From NCBI GenBank assembly GCA_013360875.1, contig JABWAU010000059.1:1-38984 (forward strand): a DNA stretch of 38,984 nucleotides. Direction: 5' to 3'. Positions 15,275 through 23,131 of this stretch are shown here, piece by piece; position 1 is the first letter of the stretch, and each line of letters starts with the position of its first letter. Below the pieces are notes generated by a model. The model searched no databases. It was not told the origin of the DNA and saw only the letters and a program-made list of their open reading frames with translations. The translations under genes and the position numbers were made by a program. This DNA is from Anaerolineales bacterium. GTDB lineage: Bacteria; Chloroflexota; Anaerolineae; Anaerolineales; Villigracilaceae.

Positions 15275-17107
15275 TTAGTCGTGCTGGTTCTGGAACAGGA
15301 TCACGCCTTCGCAACCCGGCGTGGACAGGTTGATCGTGATGGATTCCGTGTTGTCCCATCTGTCGAACACCTGATGGAAGTTGAAGACAAGTGTGGATAC
15401 GCCGCTTGGTATGTACGTTGGGGCGGCGGGCGTGATCGTATAGGTGGGTCCGATCTGGTTCCCCGTCCAGAAGACGCTGCCCAGGCGCGCGCTCTGCAGG
15501 ATGAGCGTCTTGTCGGAGCCGGTCTGGTGTCCCTTGTCGTGGTTCCATTGAACAGTCACGTTGCTGATCTGCAGCGCCGTCGAAAGGGAGTTGCTGATGG
15601 TCATTGTCAATGCGCCGCCCGTTTGCTCCATTAATCCGACCGTGATGTTTGTTGTGTTGCATCCTTCGACTCGAGGTTGGTTAACTGTCTTTGTGCCGGC
15701 GCTGGAATCGTGTATGCCGTCGTTTGGAGTGTACGTGGCAGTCAATGTTCTCGAGGCGCCAATGTTACCGGTGCAACTGCCTGTACCGCCTGAGGCGGCC
15801 GAGAGGGGGATCGTGCAAATCGTAGCGACATCTCCGCTGCTAACAACCACCGTGCCTGTGGGAATCGTGGAAGCGCTGATCAGGTCCACCACTGTTACGG
15901 AGACGGTGATCGCTGTACCAGGAGGCGGTGAGTCTGGAGCGACCGTGTTGATCGTGGTGCTGGTGGGCCTCAGGTCAACCGAATGGTTAACTGTACCCTG
16001 ACTCCCGTTGAATAAAGGAGTGTCGGGTGTATATGTTGCGGTAAGCGTTTTACCGCCGGCTGAGTTAAAGATCACCTGGCAATTGCCCGTGCCGCCGGAG
16101 AGGGTGACGGGAGCGGCGCAGCCCTGGTCCTGTCCTGTGACGGTCACTGTGCCGGTGGGAGTCCCGCCCCATGGGTTGCTGCTTATCACCTTTACGGAAA
16201 CTGTAACCGTCCCGCCCACGAGCGAGGGTTCGGGTGTGACAATGATTTCATCAATTTCCGTGGCTGCTTTTTCCACTGTATGGCTTTTATTGTCCCCGCT
16301 GGGATTATGTTTGTCGTCGCCGGTATATACCGCGGAGATGGTTCTTGATTCCTGGTCGCCCGAACCGGAGAATGTTGTGAAATTAACGACACAACTGCCA
16401 GTGCCATCGGGCAGGAGTGTAATGGGAGGACAATTTACATCGGCGCCGGTAATGTTTACCGTTCCAGATGGAATTGTCGTGCCGCTGACCGGACGAACTC
16501 TGACCGAGACCGTTACGGGTTGCCCAACTTCGGACGGATTGGGTAAGTGCGATAGGATCTCGGTGATTGTATCCACCTTGGGCGGCGGGATGGAGATGGT
16601 CAACAGCAGGGTGCGGGAACTCTCGGTTCTTATTGGATCCCCTCCTGCCACCGTGCGCGATAGAAGAGGCACTATATCCGGTACGATGGTGTTGTAATTG
16701 CCTTCTATGGTTACGACAATTCGATCCTCGGATTTAGGAGCCCGACCTCCAGGATCATTTGCGTATGACGCGCCATTGCAATTGCCGATTACAGCTGTCC
16801 CGGGACCAGAATCATACGTGATGTTAATATTGGCATCTTCAAAAGCATTCAAGAAATCCACCCTTTGAGCGGATTCTCGAATCCCAACACAATCCAAATA
16901 GCGCGCCACTCCGTACTGTCCCACGCCGGAGGTCGAGCCGTAACGCGATGCCTGGCGGGTGGCGTTGTTGATGGAGGAATAAATGAATAACAGCCTGCCT
17001 ACTTCGATCAACCCATAGACCACCAGGAGGAGGACGGGCAGTACAATGGCAAACTCGACGATTGCCTGCGCTTTACTCTTTTTGGGGTCGAACTTCAGAA
17101 TTTTCAT
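15275..17107 (-). CDS. TadE-like protein fused to three Ig-like domains
   Basis: A 610-residue protein. Residues about 11-60 are TadE-like (KAQAIVEFAIVLPVLLLVVYG, LIEVGRLLFIYSSINNATRQASRYGS). Residues 60-175 are an extracytoplasmic spacer with paired Cys. Residues about 180-480 hold three bacterial Ig-like repeats of the Big_3 type, each with the pattern (S/P)..G..VTVSV.V....G.P.GTV.V.G....C...L..GTG.C, and each ending in T.TATYTPD- or ISAVYTGDD-like strands. A C-terminal domain (480-610) is a beta-rich region with an NHDKGHQTG loop. This looks like a pilus-tip or surface adhesin displayed by a pseudopilin anchor. AGGAACGACC precedes the ATG. It is followed by TadE (16-nt gap). Confidence 0.8.
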   Translation of the reverse strand: MKILKFDPKKSKAQAIVEFAIVLPVLLLVVYGLIEVGRLLFIYSSINNATRQASRYGSTSGVGQYGVARYLDCVGIRESAQRVDFLNAFEDANINITYDSGPGTAVIGNCNGASYANDPGGRAPKSEDRIVVTIEGNYNTIVPDIVPLLSRTVAGGDPIRTESSRTLLLTISIPPPKVDTITEILSHLPNPSEVGQPVTVSVRVRPVSGTTIPSGTVNITGADVNCPPITLLPDGTGSCVVNFTTFSGSGDQESRTISAVYTGDDKHNPSGDNKSHTVEKAATEIDEIIVTPEPSLVGGTVTVSVKVISSNPWGGTPTGTVTVTGQDQGCAAPVTLSGGTGNCQVIFNSAGGKTLTATYTPDTPLFNGSQGTVNHSVDLRPTSTTINTVAPDSPPPGTAITVSVTVVDLISASTIPTGTVVVSSGDVATICTIPLSAASGGTGSCTGNIGASRTLTATYTPNDGIHDSSAGTKTVNQPRVEGCNTTNITVGLMEQTGGALTMTISNSLSTALQISNVTVQWNHDKGHQTGSDKTLILQSARLGSVFWTGNQIGPTYTITPAAPTYIPSGVSTLVFNFHQVFDRWDNTESITINLSTPGCEGVILFQNQHD

Positions 17108-17221
17108 GGTCGTTCCTGTTCTCTTTATCTATGATGCCTGATTCTAGTTTAATGTACCGGTTGTCCAGTCCAATAAGACATTCGTACTAAACGCGACAAA
17201 TCCCGATTTACACTTTTGTAA

Positions 17222-18031
17222 TCAAAAGAAATACAGGATGTAGAACGCTCCCAACACGAGGGAGGGCCCGTACGGGATGAAGGTCATGAGGCTGTTTTCG
17301 GCGTAACGTCTTTTGACGAGATGACCGATGAGCGCCAGCAGGCCGAAGGCGCCTCCGACCAGCGCGCCGGCGGTAATGCCCAAAATGATGTTGGGCCATC
17401 CGAGCATCAGCCCAAGGGTTCCGGTCAGAAGCACATCCGCGCTGCCGAGCGCCTCTTCGTCGTCCTCCGCCTGACCCGCCGCGCGCATCCTCCTTGCGCG
17501 AAGGCGGGCGACCAATGCGCCGAGTTGATACAGGAGGTACATGATGACGAACCCGGCGATCCCGCCCAAAAGCGAAGTGAGCGCGCCGGAGAGGATGCCA
17601 TTGTTCCTGCTGTAAATGTAGGTCCCGACGACCAGTCCTAGGACCGCGCCGAACAGGCTGGTGGGATGCAGGATCAGGCGATGCTCGAGATCAATGACGA
17701 TGATCACGCCGAAGTAGGTCAGGACGATCAGGCTGAGGGGCAAGCCAAGTCCGGGCGGGGGGAACAGCCAAAAGTACAGAAAAGAAGCGACGAACGCGAT
17801 CTGCACGAACCACGTCCGCGGGCTTCGGCGCGTTCTGCAATTTCGGCAGGCGCGCAACGTCAAATAATCCATCCACCCGCGAAGCAGTCCTGCGGACGAA
17901 AATTTGGTCCGGCAGTTGGGACAGGCAGGCTGGCTGAGGCGCCGCGTGACCGGCAGGACGTCAGAAACGTAATTTACGAGAAGACCGGCAATCCAACCCA
18001 GCAACGCGGGGACGAGCAGGCTGATGTCCAT
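17222..18031 (-). CDS. Prepilin peptidase (type IV leader peptidase)
   Basis: A 269-residue polytopic membrane protease that cleaves and N-methylates pseudopilins, presumably the TadE/TadG proteins here. The cytoplasmic N-terminal domain carries two CxxC zinc motifs (CPNCRTKFSS, CRNCRTRRSP). The membrane part shows the catalytic Asp pairs of the aspartic-protease family: GVIIVIDLEHRLI and GSADVLLTGTLGLMLGWP, where the usual GxGDxKL is altered to GSADVLL. About seven or eight membrane segments follow. I start at 18031 because the Leu/Val-rich first helix (MDISLLVPALLGWIAGLLV) begins there. TATAAT lies 6 nt upstream of this ATG, so it is probably leaderless. It sits upstream of the TadE-Ig gene, 114 nt away, on the same strand. 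Confidence 0.9.
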   Translation of the reverse strand: MDISLLVPALLGWIAGLLVNYVSDVLPVTRRLSQPACPNCRTKFSSAGLLRGWMDYLTLRACRNCRTRRSPRTWFVQIAFVASFLYFWLFPPPGLGLPLSLIVLTYFGVIIVIDLEHRLILHPTSLFGAVLGLVVGTYIYSRNNGILSGALTSLLGGIAGFVIMYLLYQLGALVARLRARRMRAAGQAEDDEEALGSADVLLTGTLGLMLGWPNIILGITAGALVGGAFGLLALIGHLVKRRYAENSLMTFIPYGPSLVLGAFYILYFF

Positions 18032-18037
18032 GACTTT

Positions 18038-18043
18038 ATTATA
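18038..18043 (-). promoter_or_regulatory. -10 box giving a leaderless prepilin-peptidase mRNA
   Basis: TATAAT on the minus strand ends 6 nt before ATG 18031, so transcription should begin at or next to the start codon. No Shine-Dalgarno is possible there. No good -35 hexamer is visible. Confidence 0.5.
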
Positions 18044-18094
18044 GCCCAAAGCGGAGGTGTTTTTTGGAATGTCCCTGCGCGGCAAACGTAACGC

Positions 18095-18123
18095 TTGCGC
18101 GAGTTTGTGAACTGCCTTACAAT
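18095..18123 (+). promoter_or_regulatory. Sigma70-type promoter of murA
   Basis: TTGCGC (18095-18100), a 17-nt spacer, then TACAAT (18118-18123). Transcription should start near 18131, leaving an approximately 18-nt leader that contains the AGGAG site at 18139-18143 before ATG 18149. Confidence 0.55.
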
Positions 18124-18148
18124 CTCAAAAATTCCCCAGGAGACGAAC

Positions 18149-19429
18149 ATGGAAAAATTCATCATCGAAGGCGGGACTCCGCTCAACGGAGACGTGACGC
18201 CCGCAGGAAACAAGAACGCCGCTTTGCCCCTGGTCGCCGCCTGTTTGCTGACCGATGAACCTGTGATCCTGCGAAACGTGCCGCGCATCAAGGATGTGGA
18301 TGTGATGAGGCGTCTTGTCGAAAGCCTGGGCGCGCAGGTGGAAGACCTGGATTCCACTTCGTGGCGCATCACCGCGCGGGACCTGAGACCTGCGGACCTC
18401 GACCCGGACCTTTGCCGCCGCATCCGCGCCTCCATTCTCGTGGCGGGACCGTTATCCGCGCGGATCGGCGAATTCAAACTGCCTCCGCCCGGCGGGGACG
18501 TGATCGGACGCCGGCGACTCGATACGCACATCCTTGCGCTGCGCGCCCTCGGCTCGGACGTAAAATACGACCGCGGGTTTACCTTCCGCTCGAACGGTTT
18601 ACGCGGCGCGGATTTTCTCATGGACGAAGCCAGCGTGACCGCGACGGAAAACGCCATCATGGCGGCGGTCACAGCGCAGGGCGATACGGTGATTCGCAAC
18701 GCGGCATCCGAACCGCACGTGCAGGAGTTGTGCCACTTTCTGAATGGGCTCGGCGCAAAGATCGAAGAGATCGGCTCGAACACCCTTCACATTCACGGTG
18801 TGACCAAACTGCATGGCGGCGAATATGCGATCGGTCCCGATTACTTGGAGGTGATCAGTTTCGTCGGCGCGGCGGCGGTGACGCATGGAACGGTGCGCGT
18901 GAAAAACGCGGGCGTGAATAATTTCGGCATGATCGCGCACATCTTCGAGCGCATGGGCGTGCGCTGGGACGTGGAAGACGACGATTTGATCGTTCCTTCG
19001 AATCAGGAACTCGCCATCGTTCCCGATATGGACGGCGCGATTCCCGAAGTCAAGACCAACGTGTGGCCCGCCTTCCCCACAGACCTGATCAGCATCGCCA
19101 TTACCGTCGCCACGCAAGCCAGCGGTTCGATCATGTTCCACGATTGGATGTTTTCCGGGCGCATGTACTTTACGGATAAACTGGTGGGCATGGGGGCGAA
19201 GATCATTTTGTGCGATCCGTATCGCTGTCTCGTGCAGGGACCGAATCAACTCTACGGCGAAAACCTGGAAAGCCCCGACATTCGCGCCGGCATGTCCATG
19301 CTGCTGGCGGCGCTCGCTGCGAAGGGGACCTCCACGGTCCGCAATATCGGTCAGATCGAGCGCGGGTACCAGGACGTGGATAAAAAACTGCTTGCCCTCG
19401 GAGCGAAACTGGAGCGGGTGAAGGAATAG
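18149..19429 (+). CDS. murA: UDP-N-acetylglucosamine 1-carboxyvinyltransferase
   Basis: A 426-residue cytosolic enzyme that transfers enolpyruvate from PEP to UDP-GlcNAc, the first committed step of peptidoglycan synthesis. The EPSP-synthase-like fold is recognisable by AGNKNAALPL (Lys22, Asn23 contact substrates) and by WPAFPTDLIS (the catalytic Asp). The active-site loop reads LPPPGGDVIGRRRLDTH: Asp117 occupies the position of Cys115 in the E. coli enzyme, the Cys that fosfomycin alkylates. Asp-type MurA enzymes (as in Mycobacterium and Chlamydia) are catalytically competent and fosfomycin-insensitive (established). AGGAG is 5 nt before ATG 18149. It is a single-gene unit with its own promoter. 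Confidence 0.95.
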   Translation: MEKFIIEGGTPLNGDVTPAGNKNAALPLVAACLLTDEPVILRNVPRIKDVDVMRRLVESLGAQVEDLDSTSWRITARDLRPADLDPDLCRRIRASILVAGPLSARIGEFKLPPPGGDVIGRRRLDTHILALRALGSDVKYDRGFTFRSNGLRGADFLMDEASVTATENAIMAAVTAQGDTVIRNAASEPHVQELCHFLNGLGAKIEEIGSNTLHIHGVTKLHGGEYAIGPDYLEVISFVGAAAVTHGTVRVKNAGVNNFGMIAHIFERMGVRWDVEDDDLIVPSNQELAIVPDMDGAIPEVKTNVWPAFPTDLISIAITVATQASGSIMFHDWMFSGRMYFTDKLVGMGAKIILCDPYRCLVQGPNQLYGENLESPDIRAGMSMLLAALAAKGTSTVRNIGQIERGYQDVDKKLLALGAKLERVKE

Positions 19430-19467
19430 TCCGCTGACAGGAAACTAACAAAACGGATATCAGTAGA

Positions 19468-19542
19468 TCACGAAAACGCCGCGTAACTTTCGCTCTCTGG
19501 CGAAAATCTGCCGGCAGAGACCGTCAATACGCGCTTTCGTGA
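19468..19542. other. Candidate multibranched structured element between murA and trxB
   Basis: TCACGAAA (19468-19475) pairs with TTTCGTGA (19535-19542), GCGT (19481) with ACGC (19529). Inside are two hairpins: TTTCGC-TCTCTG-GCGAAA (19488-19505) and TCTGCCGGCAGA (19507-19518). Together they make a closed three-way branched fold of 75 nt. It could be an untranslated RNA, a trxB leader element or a palindromic repeat; I recognise no family. The remainder of 19,430-19,652 shows only the trxB ribosome site. Confidence 0.4.
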
Positions 19543-19652
19543 AGTACCGAATATGCTTCCCTGTAATGTCGAGTGTCACTTTTCAGTAAAATTTGCATCA
19601 AATAGGTAGTCTTGAGTTGTGGAAAGAAATCATAAGCGAGGAATGACAAAGA

Positions 19653-20594
19653 ATGTCTTCAAACGGTAAAGCAAAACACGTAAAGGTATTGATTCTGGGG
19701 TCGGGTCCGACCGGCTACTCCGCCGCACTGTACGCGGCGCGCGCGGAACTCCAGCCGGTGGTGTTGACCGGCATGCAACTGGGAGGGCAAGCCGCGTTGA
19801 CTTATACCATCGAGAACTATCCCGGTTTTCCCGAAGGGGTGGGCGGGGCGCAATTGGGCGAGTTGTTCCAGAAGCAGGCGGAACATTTCGGCGCGGTGAC
19901 CGAGTTCGACACGGCGAACGAGGTGGATTTGTCGCGGCGTCCCTTCAAGGTGATCGCGGATTCCGGCGAATACCTCGCGGATGTCCTCATCATTGGCACG
20001 GGCGCCAGCCCGAACCATCTCAACATCCCCGGCGAAGTCGAATTGACCGGGCGCGGCGTATCGTACTGCGCAACCTGCGACGGCTGGTTCTTCAAGGATA
20101 AAAAGGTGGTCGTTGTAGGCGGCGGCGACAGCGCTTTGGAGGAAGGTTTGTTCATCACGCGGTACGCTTCGTCGGTGACAATCATCCACCGCCGCGACGA
20201 GTTCCGAGCCAGCCCGATCCTGCAAAAGCGCGCAAAGGAACACCCGAAGATCAATTTCATTCTCGATACGGTCGTAACAGAAGTCATCGGCACGGACAAA
20301 CTAGAAGCCGTGAGGCTGAAGAATGTCAAGACCGGCGAGGAAACCATCTACGAGACCGATGGCTTGTTCATCTTCATCGGTCACACGCCGAATACGCAGA
20401 TGTTCAGAGGTCAATTGGAGATGAGCGACCTCGGTTACATCAAGGTCAACGAGAAAATGGAGACGAGCGTGCCGGGCGTCTTTGCCGCGGGCGAGGCGGC
20501 GGATCCGCACTTCCGCCAGGTGGTTACTTCGGCGGGGATGGGAGCGGCGGCAGCCATTCAGGCGACGAGGTTCCTCGAAGCAGAATCAGAATAA
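19653..20594 (+). CDS. trxB: Thioredoxin-disulfide reductase
   Basis: A 313-residue homodimeric flavoprotein that reduces thioredoxin with NADPH. FAD motif: LILGSGPTGYSAALYAARA (residues 14-32). Redox-active pair Cys139/Cys142 in SYCATCDG. NADPH domain: VVVGGGDSALEEGLFIT (about 154-170) and the HRRDEFRA phosphate-binding residues. C-terminal FAD motif: GVFAAGEAADPHFRQV. Length is typical. The start has GAGGAATG upstream. The gene ends in a GC-rich hairpin terminator at 20635. It is followed by mdh on the same strand but as a separate unit. Confidence 0.97.
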   Translation: MSSNGKAKHVKVLILGSGPTGYSAALYAARAELQPVVLTGMQLGGQAALTYTIENYPGFPEGVGGAQLGELFQKQAEHFGAVTEFDTANEVDLSRRPFKVIADSGEYLADVLIIGTGASPNHLNIPGEVELTGRGVSYCATCDGWFFKDKKVVVVGGGDSALEEGLFITRYASSVTIIHRRDEFRASPILQKRAKEHPKINFILDTVVTEVIGTDKLEAVRLKNVKTGEETIYETDGLFIFIGHTPNTQMFRGQLEMSDLGYIKVNEKMETSVPGVFAAGEAADPHFRQVVTSAGMGAAAAIQATRFLEAESE

Positions 20595-20596
20595 GG

Positions 20597-20625
20597 CTTG
20601 TCCTGAGCCGAGGCGAAGGATCAGG
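20597..20625 (+). repeat. Copy of a CCTGAG(C)GAAG-type dispersed repeat
   Basis: CTTGTCCTGAGCCGAGGCGAAGGATCAGG follows the trxB stop directly; its outer CCTGA and TCAGG can pair. It resembles the short CTTGTCCTGAGCGAAGTCGAAGGA-type intergenic repeat seen in many bacterial genomes (recalled, not searched). Confidence 0.5.
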
Positions 20626-20634
20626 GCGCAACGG

Positions 20635-20663
20635 ACAGTGGCGTCAACGGCGCCACTGTTTTC
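20635..20663 (+). terminator. Terminator of trxB
   Basis: ACAGTGGCG (20635-20643) pairs perfectly with CGCCACTGT (20651-20659), followed by TTTC. Confidence 0.75.
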
Positions 20664-20761
20664 TTGTCTGTCGTCAGTCACGTCAATTGAATGACAAATT
20701 GTACTTATTTGTCGGTGGTTTTCGGATAAAATCTACTCACTACGTAAACTCTGGAGGATCC

Positions 20762-21697
20762 ATGAAGAAGATTTCCATTATCGGCGCTGGGATGACCGGC
20801 GCCACGACCGCCCATTGGCTTGCCGAACGCGAACTTGCCGACCTTGTTCTGGTGGACGTGGTGGAGGGGATGCCGCAAGGCAAGGCGCTCGACATGCTGG
20901 AGGCGATGCCGATTATCGGTAGGGATGTCGGGATCGTGGGCGCGAACGATTACGCGGCGACGAAGGATTCGGATATCATCATCATCACGGCGGGCTTGCC
21001 GCGCAAGCCGGGAATGAGCCGTGATGATTTGTTGTCTGCCAATGCCGAGATCGTGGGCAAAGCCGCGACCGAAACGTTGAAGTATTCGCCGGATGCGTTC
21101 TACATCGTTTTAACCAACCCGCTCGATACGATGGCATATCTCACGTTGAAGAAGACCGGACTGCCGCGCAGCCGTGTGGTCGGTCAGGCGGGGATTTTGG
21201 ATTCCGCCCGCATGCGCGCTTTCGTTGCGATGGAGACGGGCGTGAGCGTGGAGAACATTGACTGCTACGTGCTGGGCGGTCACGGCGACGAGATGGTCCC
21301 GCTCACGCGTCATTCGAACATTGCCGGCATCCCATTGAAGGAATATCTCCCCGCCGATAAATTGGAGGCGATCGTGACGCGCACCCGCAAGGGCGGCGGC
21401 GAGATCGTGAACCTGCTCAAGACCGGCTCCGCGTTCTACGCGCCTTCCGCCGCCTGCGCGCAAATGGCTGAGGCGGTCCTCAAGGACAGGCATTTGATCG
21501 TCCCGTGCGCGGCATACATGGACGGCGAGTACGGTTTGAGGGATATGTTCTTCGGCGTGCCGGTGATGCTCGGAAGCAACGGCATGGAAAAGATCGTCGA
21601 ATACAAACTCGACGACGATGAAAAAGCCATGTTCGACAAATCCGCCGCGGCGGTGAAGGAAACGCACGAGGCGTTGAAGAAGTTGGTATCTTTATAG
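20762..21697 (+). CDS. mdh: Malate dehydrogenase (LDH-like type)
   Basis: A 311-residue enzyme that interconverts malate and oxaloacetate in the TCA cycle. The NAD-binding motif SIIGAGMTGATTAHW starts at residue 5; Asp32 in LVDVVEG selects NAD over NADP. Substrate and catalytic residues: Arg81 and Arg87 in LPRKPGMSRDDL, Asp147 in GILDSARM and His174 in GGHGDEMVP. These are the LDH-like MDH (type 3) features. ATG 20762 is chosen as the start of the Rossmann strand, with GGAGGATCC upstream; upstream in-frame codons do not fit the family. Citrate synthase follows after 82 nt on the same strand, and supplies the enzyme that uses its product, so they probably form an operon. Confidence 0.96.
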   Translation: MKKISIIGAGMTGATTAHWLAERELADLVLVDVVEGMPQGKALDMLEAMPIIGRDVGIVGANDYAATKDSDIIIITAGLPRKPGMSRDDLLSANAEIVGKAATETLKYSPDAFYIVLTNPLDTMAYLTLKKTGLPRSRVVGQAGILDSARMRAFVAMETGVSVENIDCYVLGGHGDEMVPLTRHSNIAGIPLKEYLPADKLEAIVTRTRKGGGEIVNLLKTGSAFYAPSAACAQMAEAVLKDRHLIVPCAAYMDGEYGLRDMFFGVPVMLGSNGMEKIVEYKLDDDEKAMFDKSAAAVKETHEALKKLVSL

Positions 21698-21779
21698 GTA
21701 GACACGCAAGCAGGTTGCATCTGTGTGCCTGCCTCCTTGCCTGCATACCTGTTCAAGACAACATTCAAGGAGTAGCCCC

Positions 21780-23033
21780 ATGATTCTGCACGAAAAGATT
21801 GCCGCGCAATTGCCCGAATGGCGCGAAAGGTTCAAGACGCTTGCAAAGGAGCACGCCGACGTAAAGATTGACGAAGTTACTGTTGGACAGGTCGTCGGCG
21901 GAATGCGCGATATCAAGGCGTTGTTGACAGACATCTCGTTTGTTGACCCCGCGGAGGGCATTCGTTTTCGCGGCATGTCCATTCCCGAGGTTTTGAAGCT
22001 TCTGCCAAGAGCGCGTGGCGGAAAGATGCCTCTCGTCGGCGGTTTGTACTACCTGCTCATGATTCCCGATTACGTCTACAAGATGCTCAGGACGATGCCC
22101 AAGGATACGCACCCGATGATCCTGCTTACGCAGGCGGTCATGTCGCTGGGCGTGAACTCCATCTTTGCCCGGCGTTACAAGGAAGGTATGAAGAAGGACG
22201 CGTACTGGGAACCCGCCCTCGAAGACAGCGTGGACCTGACCGCCAAACTTCCCGTCATTGCGGCATTCATCTATCGCTACAAATATTTCGGCGAAAAGAA
22301 GAAACCCAGATACAACCCCAAACTGGACTACGGCGCGAACTTCGCGCGCATGATGAAGGTCTCGGACAAAAAAGGATATGCGGACCTTGCCCGCCTGTAC
22401 TTTATCCTGCACTCCGATCACGAGTCTGGAAACGTCTCGGCTCACGCGACGCATCTGGTTGGATCCTCGCTCTCGGACATTTACTTCGCCTACGCCGCCG
22501 GGCTGAGCGGCCTCGCGGGTCCGTTGCACGGACTTGCCAACCAGGAATGTCTGGCGTGGCTGTTGGATGTGCATGGGAAATTCGGCGGCGTGCCTTCGCG
22601 CGAGGACCTGTATAAATTCGCATGGGACACGTTGAACAGCGGCAAGGTCATCCCCGGTTATGGTCATGCGGTCTTGCGCGTGCCCGATCCGCGCTTCACC
22701 GCGCAGATGGAATTTGCCAAGGAGCGCTTCCCTGAAGACGACCTCGTCCGCCTGGCGGATATGGTTTTCGACGTTGTTCCGACTGTCCTGCGTGAACAAG
22801 GCAAAGCCAAGAATCCCGCTCCGAATGTGGATGCGATCTCCGGTACGTTGCAGCACTATTACGGCGTGCGTGAATTCGATTTTTACACCGTGTTGTTCGG
22901 CGTCGGGCGCGCCCTCGGCGTGACCGCCAATTACGTCTGGGCGCGCGCGCTAGGTCAGCCCATCGAGCGTCCGAAGTCGGTGACGATGAAGATGCTCGAA
23001 GACGCGGTGGCGAAAGCAAGCCAACCTGCATAA
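21780..23033 (+). CDS. Citrate synthase, mitochondrial (eukaryote-like) type
   Basis: A 417-residue citrate synthase condensing oxaloacetate and acetyl-CoA. Catalytic triad by motif: His250 (GLAGPLHGLANQE), His296 (IPGYGHAVLR) and Asp351 (AKNPAPNVDAISG). Blocks such as HSDHESGNVSAHATHLVGSS, QGKAKNPxPNVDA and RALGQPIERPKS closely follow the animal and plant mitochondrial enzyme, not the E. coli GltA (type II) or short Gram-positive CitZ forms. So it belongs to the mitochondrial-type clade that also occurs in scattered bacteria. The AAGGAG site lies 7 nt before ATG 21780. The repeat-like 21,698-21,770 spacer (CAAGCAGGT..GCCTGC..GCCTGCATACCTG) holds no promoter I can defend. A strong hairpin ends the unit. 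Confidence 0.93.
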   Translation: MILHEKIAAQLPEWRERFKTLAKEHADVKIDEVTVGQVVGGMRDIKALLTDISFVDPAEGIRFRGMSIPEVLKLLPRARGGKMPLVGGLYYLLMIPDYVYKMLRTMPKDTHPMILLTQAVMSLGVNSIFARRYKEGMKKDAYWEPALEDSVDLTAKLPVIAAFIYRYKYFGEKKKPRYNPKLDYGANFARMMKVSDKKGYADLARLYFILHSDHESGNVSAHATHLVGSSLSDIYFAYAAGLSGLAGPLHGLANQECLAWLLDVHGKFGGVPSREDLYKFAWDTLNSGKVIPGYGHAVLRVPDPRFTAQMEFAKERFPEDDLVRLADMVFDVVPTVLREQGKAKNPAPNVDAISGTLQHYYGVREFDFYTVLFGVGRALGVTANYVWARALGQPIERPKSVTMKMLEDAVAKASQPA

Positions 23034-23073
23034 CAACAAATCCCGAAGTCAAAAAGGCTTCGGGATTTGTTGT
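23033..23073 (+). terminator. Terminator of citrate synthase
   Basis: ACAACAAATCCCGAAG (23033-23048) and CTTCGGGATTTGTTGT (23058-23073) form a perfect 16-bp stem; it starts inside the stop codon. Confidence 0.8.
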
Positions 23074-23075
23074 AC

Positions 23076-23125
23076 CGCGACATTTATGTCGCCTCTCATG
23101 CGGCAAGAGCGATATAAATGTCGCG
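23076..23125. repeat. Paired palindromes GCGACATTTATGTCGC type
   Basis: CGCGACATTTATGTCGC (23076-23092) and GCGATATAAATGTCGCG (23109-23125) are inverted copies differing at one base, and each arm is itself a near-perfect palindrome. They lie between convergent citrate synthase and the histidine kinase. Likely a REP-type element. Confidence 0.6.
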
Positions 23126-23131
23126 ATACGT

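Noticed and set aside
21698-21770. GCCTGC-rich spacer between mdh and citrate synthase as a regulatory RNA
   Set aside because: It looks like simple-sequence repeat (GCCTGCATACCTG words) without a stable defined fold.
21765-22856. 363-codon minus-strand frame across citrate synthase
   Set aside because: Antisense shadow of a certain gene, no family features, crosses the mdh-citrate synthase gap.
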